A stretch of DNA of 5,724 nucleotides from assembly GCA_001784535.1 (NCBI GenBank), contig MFRJ01000064.1, positions 1,012 through 6,735 on the forward strand, given 5' to 3'. This DNA is from Candidatus Melainabacteria bacterium GWA2_34_9 (GTDB taxonomy: Bacteria > Cyanobacteriota > Vampirovibrionia > Gastranaerophilales > UBA9971). Made by a program: the position numbers and the translations under genes. Below are positions 1 through 5,485 of the stretch, one piece after another (the first letter of the stretch is position 1; each line of letters opens with the position of its first letter). The notes under the pieces are model-generated. The model worked only from the letters and a program-made list of their open reading frames with translations, was not told the DNA's origin and did no database searches.

Positions 1-662
1 TAGCCAAAAGAAGTATCAAGGACTATTTCGTTAACATCTTCAGTAACTGCTTCTCTTATAACTCTGTATAAAAGATCCTGATCCCTATGTAAAAGATTTG
101 GAGCTGTAACTGTATCAGATGCTGTTATTATACTATTCCATTTTTCAAGTAAAAATTCGAGATCTTCCTGAATTTCAGCTTCTGACTGATTTTCTGCTTC
201 TGTTCTTATAATTACGCCTACGCCTGTAGGTTTTAAAAGACTGACTACTGATTTTAGCCTTGCTCTTTCTTTCGGAGAAGCGATTTTTTTACTTACATTA
301 ACGCCTTTTTCATCCGGCATAAGAACAAGAAATCTTCCGGGAATACTAACTGCCATAGTTACTCTCGGACCTTTGTGTCCGGTGGGTTCTTTAACTACCT
401 GAACCATGATGCTTTGCTTAGGCTTGATTCTTTCTTTCAAAGCGCCTTTCCCTGTAACATCAGAAGCATGAAGGAAGCCCATTTTATCACTGCCCACATG
501 GACAAAAGCCGCGTCAATACTTGGCAAAATATTTTCTACTCTGGCTAAATAAATATCCCCTAATAAGATATCACCACGGTGGATAAAAAATTCTAATACT
601 CTTCCATTTTCAGAAATCGCTGCGATATTATCTCGCTCTGAAATAATGATGGATTTACTCAT
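1..662 (-). CDS. rng: Ribonuclease E/G family endoribonuclease, N-terminal 220 residues (cut by window edge)
   Basis: RNase E/G cleaves single-stranded RNA during rRNA maturation and mRNA decay. The visible reading frame starts MSKSIIISERDNIAAISENG and continues without a stop to the left edge. An S1-type RNA-binding fold follows at residues about 33-110 (GDIYLARVENILPSIDAAFV, then VGSDKMGFLHASDV). Next comes the family signature KEPTGHKGPRVT at about residue 96, and IIRTEAE at about residue 155, belonging to the 5'-sensor/RNase H-like part. The catalytic aspartates and the zinc-link cysteines would lie beyond the window, so activity and the E-versus-G assignment cannot be judged; the symbol is the family default. 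The ATG at 662-660 is preceded by GAGGA (679-675), 12 bases away, which is a long spacing. It lies 149 bases downstream of the radical SAM gene on the same strand, a neighbourhood seen in many bacteria, often followed by rplU-rpmA. Confidence 0.95.
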   Translation of the reverse strand, partial: MSKSIIISERDNIAAISENGRVLEFFIHRGDILLGDIYLARVENILPSIDAAFVHVGSDKMGFLHASDVTGKGALKERIKPKQSIMVQVVKEPTGHKGPRVTMAVSIPGRFLVLMPDEKGVNVSKKIASPKERARLKSVVSLLKPTGVGVIIRTEAENQSEAEIQEDLEFLLEKWNSIITASDTVTAPNLLHRDQDLLYRVIREAVTEDVNEIVLDTSFG

Positions 663-728
663 AATTAATTAATTTCCTCATCAACAAAACTTATAAAACT
701 TTTAATACTATTCATAAACTTCAAAAAA

Positions 729-758
729 CTTATACCTTTTAACACTTTTAATTGTCAC
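729..758 (-). promoter_or_regulatory. Candidate sigma-70-type promoter for the RNase E/G gene
   Basis: On the minus strand, GTGACA (758-753) and TATAAG (734-729) are separated by 18 bases, each one mismatch from the consensus hexamer. Transcription would start near 722 and give a leader of about 60 bases. In such AT-rich DNA chance matches are common. The upstream radical SAM gene has no terminator, so this would be an internal promoter within a possible two-gene operon. The -35 box overlaps an arm of the palindrome at 754-776. Confidence 0.35.
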
Positions 759-776
759 TCTGAACTTCAGAATGAC
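754..776. repeat. Small imperfect palindrome, possible dispersed intergenic repeat
   Basis: GTCACTCTGAA and TTCAGAATGAC form 11-base arms with one mismatch around a single central base. Similar GTCATTCTGAA...TTCAGAATGAC palindromes occur as dispersed repeats in various bacterial genomes (from memory). No T-run follows on the minus strand, so it is not a good intrinsic terminator for the radical SAM gene. It could act as an RNA-stabilising or processing hairpin between the two genes. Confidence 0.45.
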
Positions 777-811
777 TGCCATTTTTATTTATATTTTAAA
801 TAATTTGATTT

Positions 812-3523
812 TCATACCAATTCTTTAAATTCAAAATCTAAAAGTTTTTCTCTAACTATATCCCATTCAATTTCCGGGGTTAAAAAATTAAGAAACTGAT
901 CAGCCCTTAAAGTGCTGTTAGATACCTCTATTTTACAGCCAGGAATACTATCAAGACTAATCATCCTAATTGGTTCTCTGTCCTGTCCTGCTTTTAAGAT
1001 AAAATCTAATTTATACTGACCATTTGACTCATCAATAATCAGTGAATGAATTGCTGATCTTATATCAACTTTTTTCAAACAATTCTTTTTAGAAAATTTC
1101 TCTATTATTATATTCTCTTGTAATAAAGAGTTTTTGACAATACTCTTTAAGTTTATTTTTTCAACTTTTTCAGGATCAACGGGCAAAGCGCTATATTTTG
1201 CCCAGTATACAGCTTTTTCAATCGAAATTTTATCTTTAGAAATATTAACAATTTCCTGAATTTTTGAACTTTCAGGCAAAAAAGTGTTTAATTTTTCTTT
1301 TATTTCTTCGGAGGAAATGTTTTCTTGCATTTCAATATCGGCGCATTCGGCAACTCCTTCGGTAAAAAGCGGCAAAGCTACTGCAAGAGAAAACTTCGGA
1401 CTCGGGTTAAATCCCTGAGAAAAGTTAATTTTCAATCCTGCTTTTCTGACTGCACTATAAATTAATTTTTGCCAGTCAAGATGAGAAATATATTTTAATT
1501 CGTTTGTTTTCCGAAGCTTCATCCTGTATCGATAGGCATTATCAGAATTTTCTGCATGAACTTTTGTTTTTTCTTTTTTTGTCATGCTGTCATTGAGAGC
1601 TGCAGTGTTTTCATCCAACTTATGCCCTTTTAAAGAAGGCTCTGTCTTCAAATTCTTACAAACACCACAACCAGAGCAGCCTTCATCGCAAGGCTTTGAG
1701 GTTTTGAAATCAAGTGCTGTTTTGTATTCATTGATTAGCCAGCTTTTATTTACTCCGATATTAAAAATATCCCACGGTAATTCATCATTTACATCAAATT
1801 CTTTAGAAGAACGCTCTTCTAAATTTATCGAGAGAGATTCTGCTGTTTTAAGCCATATATCTTTATTAAAATGCTCATTCCACGCATCAAGATAAGAACC
1901 GTTTTTATAAACTTCTTCCACAAGCCTGTTTAAATCCCTGCCTCCTCTTGAAAAAACCGCTTCAAGCAAGCATAAAAAGCTGTCATGAAAATTAAGCTTC
2001 ACATCTCTTAGAGGTCTGGCTTTTTGACGCAGATATTTAATTTTTTCGTCAATTACTTCTAATTTGTCCTGCGCTGCCCACTGAAAAGGGGTAAACGGCT
2101 TTGGCACAAAAATAGATATAGTGCAGGTTATACTCAAAAATTTTCTTAATTTCAGCTCGTTTTTAAGTTTTCCGGCATGCAATTTTATGGTTTGCAAAAG
2201 ACTAATAATTGCATCCAAATCCTCATACGTTTCAGTAGGAAGCCCTATCATAAAATACAGCTTAATTTTATCCCAGCCTGTTTTATACACTGAAAGAACC
2301 GCATCAAGAATTTGTTCTTCAGTTAAATTTTTGTTTATAACATCCCTTAATCGTTGGCTTCCTGCTTCAGGCGCAATAGTTATTGTACTTTTTCTGACGG
2401 AATTAACCAGCTCCGCCAATTCAAGACTAAATTTGTCCGCCCTCTGGCTTGGAAGAGAAATTGAAACACCCGAACAGGAGTGTTTTTCATTAAGAATACT
2501 CACAAGTTTTTCTATGTTTTTATAATCATTTGAAGATAGAGCTAAAAGAGAATACTCATCATAGCCTGTATTTTTCAAAATATTATCTGCAATTTCAACT
2601 ACATGCTCGGGGGATCTTTCTCTTACAGGGAAATTTACAAAACATGCCTGACAAAAACGGCACATTCTTCCGCATCCGCGCCTTAACTCAATAACCGCCC
2701 TATCATGAACCGCTGTACTGTAAGGAATTGGAAACTCGACAGGATAATCCATATTATCTATGTCATCTATTCTTTTGGTTATGACCGCCGAAAATTCTTC
2801 ACTAACAGGAACAGGCTTCGAATATCCTTCGCTTTTATAAAAACGGGGAACATAAACACCTTGAAGCTTAGCAAGATTTTTTAAAGTTTCTTCCCTGGTC
2901 AAATTTTGTTTTTTTGCATCTGCAATAACTTCCAGAAGCTCGTTTATTATAGTTTCCCCATCACCTATCAAAAAAACATCTATAAATTCAGAAATCGGTT
3001 CGGGGTTATAACTTCCTGGTCCACCAGCCACAACTATAGGAGTGGCAAAGCCACCAACATAATCTCCCCGACTCTTGCCTTCTGAACTCTGTTGGTCATG
3101 TGGGACAGTTTCTATTCTGTCTACTGATTTTATAGGAATATTTGCCATTTCAAACATAGATAGTATGGTCGGATAGCTCAACTCGTACTGTAGTGAAAAC
3201 GCAATCATATCAAAATCATTAAGCGGTTTGAAACTTTCCACGCCATAAAGAGGAATATGATTTTCCGCTAATTCTTTTTTAAAATCAACTTCAGGGGCAT
3301 AAACCCTATCCGCAAGAAAATTTCTTTTTTCATAGCGATTAATTTTGTCATAAAGAATTCTTAACCCTAAATTAGAAATCCCGATTTCATACAAATCAGG
3401 AAACGCAAGAACCGCCCTGACTTCTGAAGAATCCCAGTCTTTGTTAAAACTCCCGATTTCCTTGCCTGTATATCTCGAAGGTTTATTTATTTTTTTTAAA
3501 ATTCTTTGTATCTTTTCTCTCAT
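812..3523 (-). CDS. B12-binding-type radical SAM protein fused to a TIGR03936/DUF2344 domain
   Basis: This 903-residue protein joins two normally adjacent families. Residues about 1-240 form the TIGR03960-type N-terminal region with a B12-binding-like fold (FPDLYEIGISNLGLRILYDK at 41-60, AGGPGSYNPEP at 166-176, IGDGE at 186-190). The radical SAM core follows, with a CxxxCxxC iron-sulfur cluster motif at C284, C288 and C291, then IAPEAGSQRLRDVINKN at 383-399 and YFMIGLPTE at 423-431. A second cysteine cluster, C612, C616, C619 and C622, precedes a hydrophilic linker (about 625-662). The C-terminal part (about 664-860) is the TIGR03936/DUF2344 domain (YRMKLRKTNELKYISHLDW; INFSQGFNPSPK). The substrate of this family is unknown to me. 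Its usual position beside RNase E/G suggests RNA or ribosome-related chemistry, by association only. Residues about 137-161 look like an extra insertion. The ATG at 3523-3521 fits the family's N-terminus but has no proper Shine-Dalgarno; only GAG abuts it. Confidence 0.95.
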   Translation of the reverse strand: MREKIQRILKKINKPSRYTGKEIGSFNKDWDSSEVRAVLAFPDLYEIGISNLGLRILYDKINRYEKRNFLADRVYAPEVDFKKELAENHIPLYGVESFKPLNDFDMIAFSLQYELSYPTILSMFEMANIPIKSVDRIETVPHDQQSSEGKSRGDYVGGFATPIVVAGGPGSYNPEPISEFIDVFLIGDGETIINELLEVIADAKKQNLTREETLKNLAKLQGVYVPRFYKSEGYSKPVPVSEEFSAVITKRIDDIDNMDYPVEFPIPYSTAVHDRAVIELRRGCGRMCRFCQACFVNFPVRERSPEHVVEIADNILKNTGYDEYSLLALSSNDYKNIEKLVSILNEKHSCSGVSISLPSQRADKFSLELAELVNSVRKSTITIAPEAGSQRLRDVINKNLTEEQILDAVLSVYKTGWDKIKLYFMIGLPTETYEDLDAIISLLQTIKLHAGKLKNELKLRKFLSITCTISIFVPKPFTPFQWAAQDKLEVIDEKIKYLRQKARPLRDVKLNFHDSFLCLLEAVFSRGGRDLNRLVEEVYKNGSYLDAWNEHFNKDIWLKTAESLSINLEERSSKEFDVNDELPWDIFNIGVNKSWLINEYKTALDFKTSKPCDEGCSGCGVCKNLKTEPSLKGHKLDENTAALNDSMTKKEKTKVHAENSDNAYRYRMKLRKTNELKYISHLDWQKLIYSAVRKAGLKINFSQGFNPSPKFSLAVALPLFTEGVAECADIEMQENISSEEIKEKLNTFLPESSKIQEIVNISKDKISIEKAVYWAKYSALPVDPEKVEKINLKSIVKNSLLQENIIIEKFSKKNCLKKVDIRSAIHSLIIDESNGQYKLDFILKAGQDREPIRMISLDSIPGCKIEVSNSTLRADQFLNFLTPEIEWDIVREKLLDFEFKELV
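3041..3115 (-). other. In-frame extra segment within the radical SAM gene (residues about 137-161)
   Basis: In relatives as I remember them, the motif equivalent to IPIKSVDR is followed within about five residues by PLVIAGGP. Here 25 residues separate R136 from PIVVAGGPG. The extra stretch is hydrophilic (DQQSSEGKSRGDYVGG), and its DNA is about 48% GC by my count, visibly richer than the flanking gene. Its edge carries a small hairpin, GTGGC-AAA-GCCAC (plus strand). It keeps the frame and lies in a probable surface loop. It may be a captured repeat, comparable in principle to the in-frame palindromic elements known in Rickettsia genes, or simply a lineage-specific loop. The boundaries are estimates. 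Confidence 0.5.
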
Positions 3524-3558
3524 CTCAATTAAATAATATCACGAATAAAACACCTAAA
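3524..3558 (-). promoter_or_regulatory. Short upstream gap of the radical SAM gene with a possible -10 box
   Basis: Only 35 bases separate the start codon from the terminator palindrome of the upstream regulator gene. TATTAT at 3538-3533 could serve as a -10 element, which would start transcription within a few bases of the ATG and give a nearly leaderless mRNA. No good -35 hexamer is seen; its place is TCTTTT (3561-3556), at the terminator's edge. The alternative is read-through from the upstream gene. Confidence 0.25.
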
Positions 3559-3592
3559 AGAAAAGCGAGTCATTTAAATGACTCGCTTTTCT
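3559..3592 (-). terminator. Perfect 34-base palindromic terminator of the ribbon-helix-helix gene
   Basis: The segment is its own exact reverse complement; each 17-base arm reads AGAAAAGCGAGTCATTT. Folded, it gives a GC-containing stem (GCGAGTCA) closed by an AT-rich apex. On the minus strand the stem's 3' side ends in a T-rich run (TTTTCTTTTAG), as expected of an intrinsic terminator, 22 bases after the regulator's stop codon. By symmetry the hairpin also forms on the plus strand, but no plus-strand gene ends here. Confidence 0.8.
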
Positions 3593-3614
3593 AAATTTAT
3601 TTAACTTTTATAAA

Positions 3615-3800
3615 TTACAGAAGTGTTTCAAGCAATGCTGCGTGTCTTGTAGCAGAAGCAGCTGTTCTGATTCTTCTTTTGTTTACATAAGTTCTTAAAG
3701 CTTCTCTGATGAGTTCGCTTCTTGAGCGTTGTTCATCATCAGCTACTCCGTCGATTGTGTTTAAAAACTCGTCAGGCATTGAAATAAGTACTCTTGCCAT
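3615..3800 (-). CDS. CopG/Arc-type ribbon-helix-helix DNA-binding protein, 61 residues
   Basis: The protein begins MARVLISMPDEFLNTIDGVA, the typical ribbon-helix-helix pattern: a short beta strand (residues 2-7, ARVLIS) that in dimers reads the major groove, helix A (about 9-20), and helix B (about 26-42, SRSELIREALRTYVNK). A basic stretch (KRRIRTAASATRH) and a short hydrophobic end follow. Members of this fold repress transcription as dimers or tetramers, often at their own promoter, or serve as antitoxins. No toxin-like gene lies beside it: the downstream neighbour is the radical SAM gene behind a terminator, and the upstream DNA is non-coding. It therefore looks like a single-gene regulator whose targets cannot be read here. 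A strong Shine-Dalgarno supports the start. Confidence 0.9.
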   Translation of the reverse strand: MARVLISMPDEFLNTIDGVADDEQRSRSELIREALRTYVNKRRIRTAASATRHAALLETLL

Positions 3801-3806
3801 AATTAA

Positions 3807-3815
3807 TCTCCTCCT
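3807..3815 (-). promoter_or_regulatory. Strong ribosome binding site of the ribbon-helix-helix gene
   Basis: AGGAGGAGA on the minus strand (3815-3807) ends six bases before the ATG at 3800. It is the best Shine-Dalgarno in the window, contrasts with the nearly absent one of the radical SAM gene, and fixes this start codon. Confidence 0.85.
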
Positions 3816-4002
3816 ATTTAATTTTTACCCCGATATAATAATGATTGTTTATTGTATGATCCTCTAATATATAAAAAACATATAACATCAAGAAATTGCC
3901 TATTATTATCGTTTTGTTACAAAAGTTAATATACTATATATATACTTGAGTCATAAAAGGTATTTTCTGTTTTTAAAGAAAGGGTTGCACCCCTTCACCC
4001 GC
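3816..4002. other. AT-rich non-coding stretch upstream of the ribbon-helix-helix gene
   Basis: No gene with a credible start or family resemblance is seen on either strand. The promoter of the ribbon-helix-helix gene should lie in about 3825-3900. TTGATG (3891-3886) and several TATATT/TATTAT hexamers occur on the minus strand, but no pair has good spacing, so I do not call one. The plus-strand segment at about 3925-3945 is almost pure TA. Confidence 0.5.
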
Positions 4003-4034
4003 CTTCATTTTCTTTACGACTAAAGAAAATGAAG
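4003..4034. repeat. Perfect 14-base inverted repeat with a 4-base loop
   Basis: CTTCATTTTCTTTA (4003-4016) and TAAAGAAAATGAAG (4021-4034) are exact reverse complements around CGAC. The stem is AT-rich and not followed by a T-run, so it is not a convincing terminator. A smaller pair, AGAAAGC/GCTTTCT (4039-4045 and 4060-4066), follows at once. With the nested structure at 4067-4177 it probably forms one composite repeat element. Confidence 0.7.
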
Positions 4035-4066
4035 CAAAAGAAAGCTCGCCCTAAACTACGCTTTCT

Positions 4067-4177
4067 ATATTTCTACCCTGCTTATGATGGAATAATTATG
4101 TTGTTTGAGCTCGCAAACTCGCCTGCGTTGGCAGGCTCAAACAATGCTCGCATGTTTTTATACGCAGGGTGAAATAT
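4067..4177. repeat. Nested inverted-repeat structure, possible dispersed repeat or MITE-like element
   Basis: Three arm pairs enclose one another. The outer arms are ATATTTC-T-ACCCTGC (4067-4081) and GCAGGGTGAAATAT (4164-4177), matching except for one extra base. The middle arms are TTGTTTGAGC (4101-4110) and GCTCAAACAA (4135-4144), a perfect match. The inner arms are GCCTGC (4121-4126) and GCAGGC (4131-4136), with a GTTG loop. The middle part is richer in GC than its surroundings. A plus-strand frame crossing it stays open but lacks a start codon and ribosome site in a sensible place, so I do not call a protein. No transposase or target-site duplication is evident. Confidence 0.55.
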
Positions 4178-4248
4178 TACGAAATCTCCGTAAAGTGCAA
4201 CTGAGTTAAAACAATAAAATGGAAAAACACCTTAAAAAGAAAGAGCAT

Positions 4249-4255
4249 AAAAAAA
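4249..4255 (-). terminator. U-tract ending the SRP RNA transcript
   Basis: Seven T residues on the minus strand immediately follow the 3' arm of the SRP RNA terminal helix (GCACGGC at 4262-4256). The GC-rich closing helix pairs with the far 5' end rather than a local hairpin, so termination may rely on a competing fold near the 3' end. Confidence 0.6.
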
Positions 4256-4518
4256 GCCGTGCCCTACACTTCGACCTGACTAATAAAGTAGTACAACATT
4301 ACTACCCTCCATCTGGCAATCTGACGACACCCGAAAGTTACGACTTATGGCTGCTGCGTTCCCGCCCTGACCAGGTTCACCGGCTTCCGCCGTGTCAGAC
4401 CAAACTTCACTGGACAATAATATTGTCGATCTTTACCAATCAAGCCTCACGGTAGGCTGTCCACCCCGCTAAAGCGATTGCGGGCAAAGGGCATCGCTAG
4501 TTCCCCGTGTAGCACGAC
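4256..4518 (-). ncRNA. ffs: Signal recognition particle RNA, large bacterial type with Alu domain
   Basis: SRP RNA scaffolds Ffh (SRP54) and directs membrane and secreted proteins to the translocon. The best-conserved part is helix 8 at 4372-4349: GGTCAGG on the 5' side, a GCG/CGC stem, a GGAA tetraloop (4362-4359), then AGCAGCC and CATAAG, matching the bacterial Ffh-binding site. Just upstream in the RNA is a second GGAA hairpin, CGGC/GCCG (4392-4381), in the helix 7 position, and GACAAT/ATTGTC (4427-4413), in the helix 6 position. The 5' end GTCGTGCTACAC pairs with the 3' end GTGTA-GG-GCACGGC to form the terminal helix. The 5' region (TAGCGATGCCC, then CCCGCAATCGC) closely resembles the Alu domain of the Bacillus 6S-type scRNA as I remember it. 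At about 263 bases it is the long form, not the roughly 110-base 4.5S form. It has its own promoter and U-tract. Confidence 0.95.
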
Positions 4519-4523
4519 TTATA

Positions 4524-4552
4524 AATATATTAACATAAACACTAAAATTTAA
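4524..4552 (-). promoter_or_regulatory. Likely promoter of the SRP RNA gene
   Basis: TATATT at 4529-4524 lies six bases before G4518, the first base of the terminal helix, exactly where a -10 box should be. Seventeen bases further upstream is TTAAAT (4552-4547), only a weak -35. The -10 placement is good independent support for the RNA's 5' end. Confidence 0.55.
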
Positions 4553-4586
4553 ACCTCATGAACGAGTCTATTTAAACCCTCGGATT

Positions 4587-4636
4587 GATTCATTTAATCT
4601 AAACAAATCATAAAATGAATCTAGGCTAGATTTGTT
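4587..4636 (+). promoter_or_regulatory. Cluster of overlapping inverted repeats upstream of the TPR gene
   Basis: Three pairs overlap: GATTCATTT/AAATGAATC (4587-4595 and 4613-4621), AATCTAG-G-CTAGATT (4618-4632), and AACAAATC/GATTTGTT (4602-4609 and 4629-4636). They cannot all form at once, so they would be alternative leader-RNA folds or regulator-binding half-sites. TTGATT (4585-4590) with TAAAAT (4611-4616) would be a promoter with a 20-base spacer, which is too long for confidence. Confidence 0.35.
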
Positions 4637-4643
4637 AGGGGGG
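4637..4643 (+). promoter_or_regulatory. Ribosome binding site of the TPR gene
   Basis: AGGGGGG ends five bases before the ATG at 4649. The G-run is unusual in this AT-rich setting but can pair with the anti-Shine-Dalgarno, and it favours this ATG over the in-frame ATG at residue 9. Confidence 0.65.
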
Positions 4644-4648
4644 TATAT

Positions 4649-5440
4649 ATGGAAATCGTCACAGACGATTTAATGTCAGAAAAAGTTAAATGTTTTGTCA
4701 AAAGATTAAATAATAAAGTTGATACGCCTGAAGAACTTGCATACAGGCACCTTGTTAAAGCCGATGCACTAAGGATGAAAAATTATTTCTGGGAATCTAT
4801 AGATGAATATTTACTCGTGCTAAAACACGATAAAAACAACGTAGATGCGCATAAAGGGCTCGGATTTTCTTATAAACAAACAGGATATACCCAAAGTGCC
4901 GTAACTTCATTCAGCAAAGCTAAAAAATTAAGCTCATTCGATAAAACTTTATATTATGAAATCGGCTGCTGTTACTGCATGGACAAAAAGTACGAAAAAG
5001 CAATCAAAGAATTCAAAAAGGCTTTAAAAATTTGTCCTGAATATGTAGATGCAAAGGTAAATCTTTCTCTTGCATTAGAACTTAGCAATCAATTTGATTT
5101 AGCCATAAAAAATTATCTAAAAATCATCGAAGTTCATCCTGAAAACGAAGCGGCGCGTAATGCCCTGGGAAGTCTGTACATAAAACTGGAAATGCATAAC
5201 AAAGCAATAAAAACTTTCAGGCATCTTTTAAAAATTAATAAAAACTATTCGCGAGCTTATCTGGGAATTGCTATAGCCTTTGATAAAATGAACTGCAATA
5301 ATGATTCAATGCGCTACTACAAGAAATACATGGAACTTAAACCGAATTGCGGCAACCTGCCATTTATTCTTGATAGATTAAAAGAACTAAGAAGCATAAC
5401 AATTCCGAGAAAAAAATCTCATTTGCAACTTGTATCATAA
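4649..5440 (+). CDS. Tetratricopeptide repeat (TPR) protein, 263 residues
   Basis: After a polar N-terminus (residues 1-30), about six 34-residue TPR units run nearly without gaps: roughly 33-64, 67-98, 100-133, 134-167, 168-201 and 202-235. They show the usual small/aromatic pattern, for example YEIGCCYCMDKKYEKAIKEF, and a proline at the end of several units (CPEY, HPEN, KPNC). A basic tail (PRKKSHLQ) ends the protein. No signal peptide or membrane segment is visible, so it is probably a cytoplasmic protein-binding scaffold. TPR folds do not reveal a partner. It is transcribed divergently from the SRP RNA gene and convergently with cheW, so it appears to be a single-gene unit; a link to chemotaxis is possible but unsupported. 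TAA is followed at once by the shared terminator. Confidence 0.9.
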   Translation: MEIVTDDLMSEKVKCFVKRLNNKVDTPEELAYRHLVKADALRMKNYFWESIDEYLLVLKHDKNNVDAHKGLGFSYKQTGYTQSAVTSFSKAKKLSSFDKTLYYEIGCCYCMDKKYEKAIKEFKKALKICPEYVDAKVNLSLALELSNQFDLAIKNYLKIIEVHPENEAARNALGSLYIKLEMHNKAIKTFRHLLKINKNYSRAYLGIAIAFDKMNCNNDSMRYYKKYMELKPNCGNLPFILDRLKELRSITIPRKKSHLQLVS

Positions 5441-5485
5441 ATAGAAAAAATCCCCTCTGGTTTGACCGGAGGGGATTTTTTCTAT
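5441..5485. terminator. Bidirectional intrinsic terminator between the TPR gene and cheW
   Basis: The arms 5441-5457 (ATAGAAAAAATCCCCTC) and 5469-5485 are perfect 17-base reverse complements. The intervening TGGTTTGACCG can extend the stem by a wobble pair and GGT/ACC, leaving a TTG loop. The GC core CCCCTC/GAGGGG is flanked by an A-run on the left and a T-run on the right, so either strand shows a stem followed by uridines. Confidence 0.95.

Noticed and set aside
754..776. Intrinsic terminator of the radical SAM gene
   Set aside because: The stem is short and mismatched, and no T-run follows on the minus strand.
1584..1895. Plus-strand 103-codon open reading frame
   Set aside because: It is wholly antisense to the well-conserved radical SAM gene and its translation has no recognisable domain.
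2121..2525. Plus-strand 134-codon open reading frame
   Set aside because: It is antisense to the radical SAM core, where conserved motifs on the minus strand explain the sequence.
3041..3115. Frameshift or assembly error in the radical SAM gene
   Set aside because: The extra 75 or so bases keep the reading frame, contain no stop and are flanked by intact family motifs.
3972..4170. Plus-strand open frame through the palindromic element (translation around KERVAPLHPPSFSLRLKK)
   Set aside because: It has no start codon at a useful position and no Shine-Dalgarno, and the inverted repeats account for the sequence. Such translations often appear as spurious hypothetical proteins from repeats.
3559..4177. 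CRISPR array
   Set aside because: The repeats here are inverted, of different sequence and not regularly spaced; there are no direct repeats with spacers.
4219..4455. Plus-strand 78-codon open reading frame
   Set aside because: It lies antisense to the conserved SRP RNA, has no ribosome site and resembles no protein family; its apparent openness follows from the RNA gene.
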